Shown here in pieces: positions 16,755 through 23,512 of a stretch of 64,000 nucleotides of DNA (within the stretch, counting starts at the first letter, position 1; each line of letters opens with the position of its first letter). Below the pieces are notes generated by a model. That model ran no database searches and was not told the DNA's origin. It worked only from the letters and a program-made list of their open reading frames with translations. This DNA comes from DSXH01 sp020724325 (lineage in GTDB: Bacteria > Bacteroidota > Ignavibacteria > Ignavibacteriales > Melioribacteraceae), in the NCBI GenBank assembly GCA_040756515.1, contig JBFLYW010000012.1, forward strand, positions 30,727 through 94,726, in the 5' to 3' direction. Made by a program: the position numbers and the translations under genes.

Positions 16755-17882
16755 ATGAGCTTTCTTTATAAAATTATTTTTTTGTTTTTAGTGGTTGTTT
16801 TTATTATAGGCTGCAGTAATGATAGTCAACCGAAAAAAATCGATAAAAATGATACTGAAAATATAAAGATTCGAGTTGGTAAAAAAGAAATCGATTTGCA
16901 CTTCAATTTTAATAAAATTAATCGAGAAACATCGGTTCGGAAATGGAAGCAGCTAAATATCATTTCTTACTTTTTTATTGGTGATTTAAATAATGAGTTT
17001 CTTTTATATCCATCGCAAGTTAAAACCGATTTTGAAGAGAATATTTACATTTTAGACTCAGGGGATAATTCTGTAAAAAAATTTACTAGTGATGGTAAAT
17101 ATCTAATGAATTTTGGGAAGAAAGGACGAGGACCAGGTGAATTTACATCAGTTTTTGGATTTGATATAGCTGAAGACGGGCGTATTTCTATACTTAGTCC
17201 AAATGATAATAAATTTGTTGTATTTACAGAGAGAGATTTTATTGAATTTAAGTGTAAGTTCATGCCACTCAAGCATTGTTTCGTAAATTCAAATGAAATA
17301 GTAACTTTTCAAATCATAGACCCGATATCAACATCGACTTTTCAAAGAATAAATTATGAACTTGGTTCAACATATGAATATGAGAATTTGATTGAAGGTG
17401 TAAATGTTAAAGATAGTGGACTTGGGATGTTACCTTTTTTAATTGGGGAGGTTCATAAGTATAAACGAAATGAACTCATTTATATTTCAGCCATAATGGG
17501 ATATGTTGTTTTATACGATGGATCGGGAAAAATAAAGAATGCTTTCAAATTACTTGATGTACCCAAATTATTAAATTCTGATGATAATAGGAAAAGAATT
17601 TTGGGTTCTGATTCGCCAATCATTAGATTTCCAAGAAAAGATGAATATCTGTTAATTTCATCTAGTATTTATCATGACTACTTGTATATTCTATGTAATA
17701 ATTCATCACAGCTAACTGAACAATATGTAATAGATATTTATTCTCTTAAAAACAACAGCTACCAATATTCAATAAAATTGCATAATTCAGAAGAAATTTT
17801 ATGGATGCATATCACTAATAGTAAAATATTCTTAGTGCAAAATAATGCACAAATAAAAATAATTTCTTATAAGATTATATGA
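16755..17882 (+). CDS. Six-bladed beta-propeller lipoprotein, module 3
   Basis: 375 residues. The signal ends VFIIGCSND, a lipobox (I-I-G-C), so it is a lipoprotein. The body has VRKWKQLN, NIYILDSGDNSVKKFTSDG and FGKKGRGPGEFTS, the hallmark of this propeller family, and it is a clear but divergent relative of the module 2 protein. Later blades include GMLPFLIGEVHKY, matching GALPFINGELYR in module 2. It is followed after 9-15 bases by the thioredoxin-like gene. No enzymatic motif seen; likely a binding partner for the peptide of the same module. Confidence 0.8.
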   Translation: MSFLYKIIFLFLVVVFIIGCSNDSQPKKIDKNDTENIKIRVGKKEIDLHFNFNKINRETSVRKWKQLNIISYFFIGDLNNEFLLYPSQVKTDFEENIYILDSGDNSVKKFTSDGKYLMNFGKKGRGPGEFTSVFGFDIAEDGRISILSPNDNKFVVFTERDFIEFKCKFMPLKHCFVNSNEIVTFQIIDPISTSTFQRINYELGSTYEYENLIEGVNVKDSGLGMLPFLIGEVHKYKRNELIYISAIMGYVVLYDGSGKIKNAFKLLDVPKLLNSDDNRKRILGSDSPIIRFPRKDEYLLISSSIYHDYLYILCNNSSQLTEQYVIDIYSLKNNSYQYSIKLHNSEEILWMHITNSKIFLVQNNAQIKIISYKII

Positions 17883-17897
17883 AAAATTAGATTGGCT

Positions 17898-18500
17898 ATG
17901 ACACGTTTTTATAAATACGGATTCTTTATATTATTTCTTATTCTAATTATATTAATAAATACTATTAGAATAACAACATTAATGCACGGAAAAGAAAAAA
18001 ACGAACTTTATCAAAAAATGAATAAAAGGACTGTGTCATTATTATCTACAAATTCATTATTAAACAGACGCGTAAAATTCTTGGAAGGGTCAGAAATATT
18101 CACAAATAAGAAATTTCAAAATATCCTTGCCGATACTTCATTTGTGATATTGCTTGATGAAGCTGATTGTAATAAGTGTCAGGAAAACGAATTGAAGAGA
18201 TTAGATTTATTTAATAAGGATTTTAACAAAGACAAAATCAAAATTTTTGGTATAACAACTTCAAAAAAAGCTAGTTCCGTTATAAGACAAATTAAAACTA
18301 ATAATATTAGTATTCCAATTTATACTATTAATACAAGTGTGTTTTATAATGAGCTTGCAATAGATAGAAATTTCCCGCAGCTATTAATAGTTATAAATAA
18401 TATAATTGTTTCAGCATTTAAACCTCTTACATTTGACGATGAATTTTCTCAAAAATATTATGATTATCTTTTTAAAAATATATTTATTAAAGTAGAATAG
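17898..18500 (+). CDS. Membrane-anchored thioredoxin-like protein, module 3
   Basis: 200 residues from ATG 17898 (MTRFYKYG); a TTG six bases earlier is also possible. An anchor helix (about 7-24) precedes FVILLDEADCNKCQENELKRL, a CxxC site at about residues 90-93, then KIFGITTSKK and ISIPIYTIN. It is the relative of the module 2 protein at 15076, sharing the DCxKCQENEL core and the tail FKPLTFDDEFSQKYYDYL against FKPIPDDLEFSKMFYDFL. It should be the extracytoplasmic partner of the MauE-like protein. Confidence 0.8.
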   Translation: MTRFYKYGFFILFLILIILINTIRITTLMHGKEKNELYQKMNKRTVSLLSTNSLLNRRVKFLEGSEIFTNKKFQNILADTSFVILLDEADCNKCQENELKRLDLFNKDFNKDKIKIFGITTSKKASSVIRQIKTNNISIPIYTINTSVFYNELAIDRNFPQLLIVINNIIVSAFKPLTFDDEFSQKYYDYLFKNIFIKVE

Positions 18501-18624
18501 AATTCTAAGCACTGGATGCTCATTAACAATCTAAACGAAGTTTTATGTATTTAACAGAAATATGTTTCGGGTTCGTTAATTAATTTTTTCAAAATTTTAA
18601 TATTTTTAATACTTTCACAATAAA

Positions 18625-18830
18625 AATCACACTTGCAGATAATCACGCAAAGCATACGCAGCCCGGTTACTTTATCAATGTTATTTAGTGGTGTAGTTGT
18701 TTAATACTGCTTGTTTTTTACAAAGCTTCATGAGAATCAAACGCCAATACTATGTTTTTTAGTTCGAATAGTTCACAATAAACTTAGCTTTGCTTTCTAC
18801 CTGCTTATTTCAAAATAAATACGTTGAGGT
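18625..18830 (+). pseudogene. Decayed 5' fragment of the RND permease gene, copy 4
   Basis: AATCACACTTGCAGATAA at 18625-18642 is identical over 18 bases to the start region of the RND gene at 26057-26074. The match continues as CGCAAAGCATACGCAGCCCGGTTAC against ACAACAAGCATACGCCGTCCTGTAAC, then decays. This is the best preserved of the four fragments. The spacer from 18501 to 18624 shows nothing else. Confidence 0.8.
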
Positions 18831-18896
18831 TAAGCTCAAGCTAAATTAATAATTGTTATAGTAGGTAAAATAATTTACATTATTTCAAAAATTAAC

Positions 18897-18924
18897 TTGA
18901 CAAACTCATTTTTTTTTTTAGATT
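18897..18924 (+). promoter_or_regulatory. Putative promoter of module 4 with short poly-T spacer
   Basis: TTGACA at 18897-18902, TAGATT at 18919-18924, spacer 16 bases with only 11 T. It is otherwise the same as copy 3 on both sides, so the T-run length is the main difference. Confidence 0.6.
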
Positions 18925-18954
18925 GCTCACAGAATTTAGTGGGGAACTAATTTT

Positions 18955-19188
18955 GTGTTAGAATTAGTCAAAAGTATTAAGTCAGTAGAACTTCTCATTT
19001 CAACTTCTTATTATTTCCTTATTGCTCTCCTTCTCTTCTCCGGTGTTAGTAAAGTACTGAACCCTCAACCTCTGCTTGAAACAATAAAAGCCGTAATTAA
19101 TGTAAGTGAAGAGTTACTTCTTTACTTAAAAGTAAAATATAATATTTTGAATTTATATAATAAATGGTACTGTCTAATTAATAGATAA
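18955..19188 (+). pseudogene. Truncated mauE, module 4
   Basis: The first 53 codons match module 3 almost exactly (MLELVKSIKSVELLISTSYY ... INVSEE), keeping helix 1 only. After SEE the sequence breaks to unrelated AT-rich DNA (LLLYLKVKYN) and a stop. Helices 2-4 and the DCGCFG motif are missing, so it cannot work as a MauE protein. The break marks the left edge of the RiPP-type locus that follows, where a recombination or deletion has replaced the rest of the module. Confidence 0.85.
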
Positions 19189-19212
19189 CATAATATCCTT
19201 TTATTGAAAATA

Positions 19213-19290
19213 TAACTTGATATAAGAAGTTTTTTAGATTGTTCTCAGAATTTAGATGGAGCTTAATCTTGAAGCAGAATAGTTCAAAAT
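19213..19290 (+). repeat. Fifth, degenerate copy of the mauE leader
   Basis: AACTTGATATAAG ... TTTTTTAGATTGTTCTCAGAATTTAG, then ATGGAGCTTAATCTTGAAGCAGAATAGTTCAAAA, follows the standard leader block by block (AACTTGACAAACTC ... TTTAGATTGCTCACAGAATTTAG, TGGGGAACTAATTTTGTG, GAATTAGTCAAAA). It has drifted, the T-run is short and no mauE follows. It lies just upstream of the double-glycine precursor gene and may still supply its promoter (TTGATA/TAGATT, but only 12 apart). Confidence 0.65.
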
Positions 19291-19403
19291 AAAAAGAATA
19301 GAGAAATTTTTGATAAAAAGAAATTTATTTTACTCTAAGAATAACTCAATATCGAAGAGTAAAATAAAAAATAACAAAATATATAACTATAAAGGAGTTC
19401 AAA

Positions 19404-19610
19404 ATGAAAACCAGTTTGATCAAGCAAAGCTTTGAGAAATTCAAAGAAAGAGAATTAACCTCTGAGAAATTGCGTAAATATTCTGGGGGGCTTGAACCAT
19501 CATGTGTTTGTGTCAGAGGTGGTTGTCAGGACTGCTCAACACAGGGCACTAACAATGAATGGGAACAACAGAAAAATAGTTGGAGAGACTCATTTGAGAA
19601 TAATAGTTAA
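19404..19610 (+). CDS. Double-glycine RiPP precursor peptide with four Cys
   Basis: 68 residues, AAAGGAG before the ATG. The leader MKTSLIKQSFEKFKERELTS is charged and helical and ends EKLRKYSGG at residues 28-29, a standard double-glycine cut site. The predicted core of 39 residues begins LEPSCVCVRGGCQDCSTQG and has four Cys (34, 36, 41, 44) and an acidic, Trp-containing tail. The leader resembles the GG-type precursors described for Bacteroidales radical-SAM systems (family names TIGR04149 and partners, from memory). Two radical-SAM-like genes and a C39 exporter follow, so it is expected to be modified and then cut and exported. The modification cannot be read from sequence. Confidence 0.85.
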   Translation: MKTSLIKQSFEKFKERELTSEKLRKYSGGLEPSCVCVRGGCQDCSTQGTNNEWEQQKNSWRDSFENNS

Positions 19611-19621
19611 ATAATCTTTTG

Positions 19622-19654
19622 CCAGATGAGAATATCTCATCTGGTCTTTTTTTT
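19622..19654 (+). terminator. Rho-independent terminator after the RiPP precursor
   Basis: CCAGATGAGA (19622-19631) and TCTCATCTGG (19635-19644) pair perfectly around a 3-base loop, followed by TC and eight T. A typical intrinsic terminator that would make the precursor transcript more abundant than the maturase genes. Confidence 0.9.
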
Positions 19655-19684
19655 ACCTTTTAAAGGAATTTTTAAGATAATTAA

Positions 19685-21139
19685 ATGAATAACTATTATA
19701 TCATAACAAAAGCTAAAAATAATTATTTATACAATGACTTACTAAAGCAATTTATTTACCTGGACCCTGTTATTGTCGAGATATTAAAGCTAAAAATAAA
19801 TAATAAATTCTGTCTAGAAAACAGAATGGAGTTTCAGGGAAGTTACAAAGAAAATACTGACAATATTTCACATCTGATCAAAAAAGCTGAATATATTGAA
19901 AAGTATATCATCTCAAGGGTAGATAAAAGAGAATATATTTGGGATAAGTTACCTGTCAAATTGATTAAAAAAGAATTTCTAAAAACTAAGGAAATTATTT
20001 TTGAAGTAACAGAAAGGTGTAATTTGGCCTGTAAGTATTGCGCCTATAGTGAGATTTATGAAAATGGTATTGCAAGAACTCAAGATGATCTAAAGTTCAC
20101 AGATGCAAAAATCTTACTTGATAAAATGCTTAGTGATCCAGAATATATTAGTGAACATCAAAATGATCCAGTAAATATTGGATTCTATGGTGGGGAGCCT
20201 TTATTAAAAATGGATTTAATAAAGGAAATCATTATTTATATTGAAAAAAAATATCCAAACATAAAATATAAATACAGGATCACCACTAATGGAGTGTTAT
20301 TAGATAAATATTACCATTATTTAATAGAGAAAGATTTTACGCTAATGATAAGCTTGGATGGTGATAAGGATGCGAATAGCTATCGCGTATTTAAAAATGG
20401 GAAGGAATCATATGAGATTGTGCATGAAAACATAAAAAAAATTATGAGTAAAAATATTGAGTACTTTAATAAAAAAGTTGTTTTTAATTCTTTAATAACT
20501 AACAAAAGTAGCTATTATAAAATAACAAAATATTTTCAGCAAAATTACAACAAGAATACGAGCATATCTGAGTTAACTTCCGAAAGTATATTATATGGAT
20601 TTGAGGATGTGTTTAAAGAAATGAAAAAAGATGCATTGCCTAGTTTTTATGAAGACAGATCAATCTATAATGATGAACAATTTTGGGAGAATACTGAATT
20701 CGAAAAAGAAGTTACCCAATTACGATTACGTACTTATTTTATAGGACAATATTACACTTTAAATGACTTGATCGACGAAGAAATAACATTAAAAACGTTT
20801 ATCCGCGGATGTATTCCATTCTCAGTTAAAATATTTTTATCAGTATCAGGGAAACTGTATCCTTGTGAAAGAACTAATAGAAAAGCGTTTTATGGGCAAA
20901 TTACGGATAATGAGATATTTCAATATCCTCAAATATCCCAATATTATTTTGAAAGACTTAACATGCTTAAGGAACAATGTAAGAATTGTGCAAGATATTA
21001 TAATTGTAATTACTGCATATTTAAATTGAACCTAGAGGAAGGATATGTTAAATGTCCTAGGTTTATTACTGAAACTAATCAGGAGAAAGTATTAAGTGAA
21101 TTAATATACAGAATTGAACAAAACAATAAACTTGTTTGA
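19685..21139 (+). CDS. Radical SAM/SPASM peptide maturase
   Basis: 484 residues, cytosolic. Residues 1-100 look like a peptide-recognition-type N-terminal region. The [4Fe-4S] motif CNLACKYC lies at residues 112-119, followed by FYGGEPLL and TTNGVLLD, the usual radical-SAM core. The C-terminus has a SPASM-like Cys set: GCIPF, LYPCERTN, QCKNCARYYNCNYC and VKCPRF. Such enzymes make thioether, C-C or similar crosslinks on RiPP precursors. The precursor 75 bases upstream is the obvious substrate. Closest remembered group is the GG-Bacteroidales radical SAM maturases. The next gene overlaps or abuts its end. Confidence 0.88.
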   Translation: MNNYYIITKAKNNYLYNDLLKQFIYLDPVIVEILKLKINNKFCLENRMEFQGSYKENTDNISHLIKKAEYIEKYIISRVDKREYIWDKLPVKLIKKEFLKTKEIIFEVTERCNLACKYCAYSEIYENGIARTQDDLKFTDAKILLDKMLSDPEYISEHQNDPVNIGFYGGEPLLKMDLIKEIIIYIEKKYPNIKYKYRITTNGVLLDKYYHYLIEKDFTLMISLDGDKDANSYRVFKNGKESYEIVHENIKKIMSKNIEYFNKKVVFNSLITNKSSYYKITKYFQQNYNKNTSISELTSESILYGFEDVFKEMKKDALPSFYEDRSIYNDEQFWENTEFEKEVTQLRLRTYFIGQYYTLNDLIDEEITLKTFIRGCIPFSVKIFLSVSGKLYPCERTNRKAFYGQITDNEIFQYPQISQYYFERLNMLKEQCKNCARYYNCNYCIFKLNLEEGYVKCPRFITETNQEKVLSELIYRIEQNNKLV

Positions 21140-21143
21140 AAAA

Positions 21144-22394
21144 ATGATAACAAAAAATGAAATATTTTATTTCGAATCATACTCATATGTGAAATGTAAT
21201 GATAATGAATGTCTGATTTATAATACATTAAATAAGGACATAGTGGAAATTAATGATAGTTGTATTATTGATTTTGTGCAGGAAGTGCTGAAATCGAAAA
21301 ATAATATGTATAAACTCACTAGCTATGATTTAAATAAATCAGCAATAATAAAATTTATCAAACTTTGTAAAGAAAAAATGATTGGAGATACTTTCATAAA
21401 TAATGATTCGCAATTACTTCCATTCATATATCGTCCAGAAACTAAATTCCATGGTGAAGATCTATTCACTGCAGTAAATGAAAAAATATTGGATGCTATA
21501 AATTTAAAATCATACATAACTGAACTGCTAATTTATGACACTGATATATGTGAAAATAATTGCAATTATTGTGGGGTAGGTTATCTTCAGTACAATATAT
21601 GTTTTCAAAGTAAAAATTCTAAATGGCTTCGTTCAGATGAATTATTAAGAGAAATTGAAAGTCTCAGTATAAAAAGAATAACTGTTATCACGGTTAATCC
21701 AGAAAAATTAATTGAATCATTTAATTATAATTCCCTCATTAAAATTTCCGCCATAAAAAAAATGGTTATTCATTTAAAAAATATATTGCGTTTAAACAAC
21801 AAAAATTATGAACTATTGTATAATTCATTTGAAGAGCTAAATATTATTGTTGATGGGAAGTGTAATAATCTTGGAAAAGATATAGAACAACTTTTTGCTA
21901 AAGATAATGATAAGAAGCTAGAGATAAGTTTTATTGTACAAAATAAAGCAGATAAAAAATCTTATGATATGCTTGCAATACATAAGTTTACTGAAAAAGT
22001 AAAAATATTAACGTTATTTAATGGTCTTAATAGAGAATATATCACATCAATAATTTCGTATAACAAGAATGAAGTCATTAATTTACATAATGATTTTCAT
22101 AATATATTTCTAAATGGTTTAATAAATTCAGATTATTTTGGACAACTTGTAATTCTTCCAGATGGAACACTAACTACTGATATAATAAATGAAAATATCA
22201 CATATATCAGCTCAAAAAGTATTTCAGAGCTCATTAAAAAAGAATTGTTGGAAGGGAAATTATGGTTAAATACGCGAGCACATCAAAAACCTTGTTCTAA
22301 ATGCAACTATAATGAGTTATGTCCTCCTATCTCCAAAATTGAAATCTATTCGAATAAGTATGACTATTGCAAAAAAGAAATGAAGGAAAAATGA
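21144..22394 (+). CDS. Second radical-SAM-like protein, partner of the maturase
   Basis: 416 residues from ATG 21144; a TTG at 21114 would overlap the previous gene and add ten residues, and neither has a ribosome site. It has the layout of a radical SAM protein: CENNCNYC (CxxxCxxC) at residues 136-143 and a C-terminal Cys group KPCSKCNYNELCPP. Other core motifs are weak: no GGEP is seen, and the middle is degenerate. In the GG-Bacteroidales systems a pseudo-rSAM protein accompanies the maturase (TIGR04150, from memory); this gene sits in that place but keeps the three Cys. It is either a second active enzyme or a decaying partner. ATGA overlap with the propeller gene. Confidence 0.7.
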   Translation: MITKNEIFYFESYSYVKCNDNECLIYNTLNKDIVEINDSCIIDFVQEVLKSKNNMYKLTSYDLNKSAIIKFIKLCKEKMIGDTFINNDSQLLPFIYRPETKFHGEDLFTAVNEKILDAINLKSYITELLIYDTDICENNCNYCGVGYLQYNICFQSKNSKWLRSDELLREIESLSIKRITVITVNPEKLIESFNYNSLIKISAIKKMVIHLKNILRLNNKNYELLYNSFEELNIIVDGKCNNLGKDIEQLFAKDNDKKLEISFIVQNKADKKSYDMLAIHKFTEKVKILTLFNGLNREYITSIISYNKNEVINLHNDFHNIFLNGLINSDYFGQLVILPDGTLTTDIINENITYISSKSISELIKKELLEGKLWLNTRAHQKPCSKCNYNELCPPISKIEIYSNKYDYCKKEMKEK

Positions 22395-23476
22395 AAAAAA
22401 TATTATACTTAATTTTAGTTATCCCATTAAACTTTTACGCACAGAATAACAAAATAAAAACACAATATGAATTTGTCTCAGAATTACGTGGAGATAACAC
22501 AAGCAAACCCTTTTATAGTGTTAACAAAATCCAGGTTGACGATAAAGAGTGCGTCTATTTACTTGACGGCAATGAGCAAACCATAAACAAGTATGATCAA
22601 AATGGAAAATTCATTTTATCATATGGTAAGAAGGGTAAAGGCCCTGGTGAATTTGATGTTTGTCGTGATTTTCAACTTTTGCCTTCTGGTAAAATTATTG
22701 CTGCAGACGATTATAATAGAAGAATAACAGTCTTTAAAAATGATGGTTCTGTTGAAAATACTATTTCTTTTCCCGAAGCAATAATTAAAATTGGTATGCT
22801 ACCAGGTAATCAAATAATTGCAGAAGTACTGGATGTAAATATGCAGGGGTCAGATTATATTATGAATCAAAAACTTTCTTTATATGATTCAGAAATGAAG
22901 TTAATAACTTTGATCGACTCGGTTCAGTATAAAGATCGAAAAAGAATTAGTGGGTACAACGGACTTGTTAAATACCCTTACCCAAATAAAATAATATGGG
23001 GCATTCTTTCGAATGGTAATATTGTTGTAACACATACACATGCTACAGATTTTAAAGTATTCTCAAATAAGGGGAAAATGTTGTTTAAAAAAGACAACAT
23101 CTTTGTTCCAAAGAAACTCACTGTGAAAGATCAAAACAAGTATTTCAATGAAGGTAAATTTAAGCAACAAAATAACTCCTGGGATTTAGGTGCTCCACAA
23201 ATTGTAAGGGACAAAACTGTTTTCCCAAAACAATTGCCTTCAACTATCGGTCTTTTAATTGATAAAAAAGATAATATAATATTTAAGCAGCATACATATA
23301 GCGGTGAACCAACAAAAATCATAATTGCTAAAATAAATTCCGCACCATTAAGCGTTCAACTAAAGAAAGGTATACTTTTAGAAATCAGTACTTTCTCAAA
23401 GGAGTTCTTATACGATGTAATTGAAAATATAGAAGATGGAATTCCGATATTAAAAAAATATAGATATGAAATATAA
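22391..23476 (+). CDS. Six-bladed beta-propeller protein of the RiPP locus
   Basis: 361 residues from ATG 22391, with AAGGA upstream; the stop of the preceding gene overlaps in ATGA. A signal peptide (MKKILYLILVIPLNFYAQ) is followed by CVYLLDGNEQTINKYDQNGKF and YGKKGKGPGEFD, the hallmark shared with the three module propellers. No lipobox. Its presence in a transcript with maturases and exporter, just as in the mauE modules, links propellers functionally to the small peptides. No catalytic residues visible. Confidence 0.82.
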   Translation: MKKILYLILVIPLNFYAQNNKIKTQYEFVSELRGDNTSKPFYSVNKIQVDDKECVYLLDGNEQTINKYDQNGKFILSYGKKGKGPGEFDVCRDFQLLPSGKIIAADDYNRRITVFKNDGSVENTISFPEAIIKIGMLPGNQIIAEVLDVNMQGSDYIMNQKLSLYDSEMKLITLIDSVQYKDRKRISGYNGLVKYPYPNKIIWGILSNGNIVVTHTHATDFKVFSNKGKMLFKKDNIFVPKKLTVKDQNKYFNEGKFKQQNNSWDLGAPQIVRDKTVFPKQLPSTIGLLIDKKDNIIFKQHTYSGEPTKIIIAKINSAPLSVQLKKGILLEISTFSKEFLYDVIENIEDGIPILKKYRYEI

Positions 23477-23512
23477 CTTAAATATAATTGGATATACTAA
23501 ATTAAAATAGAG

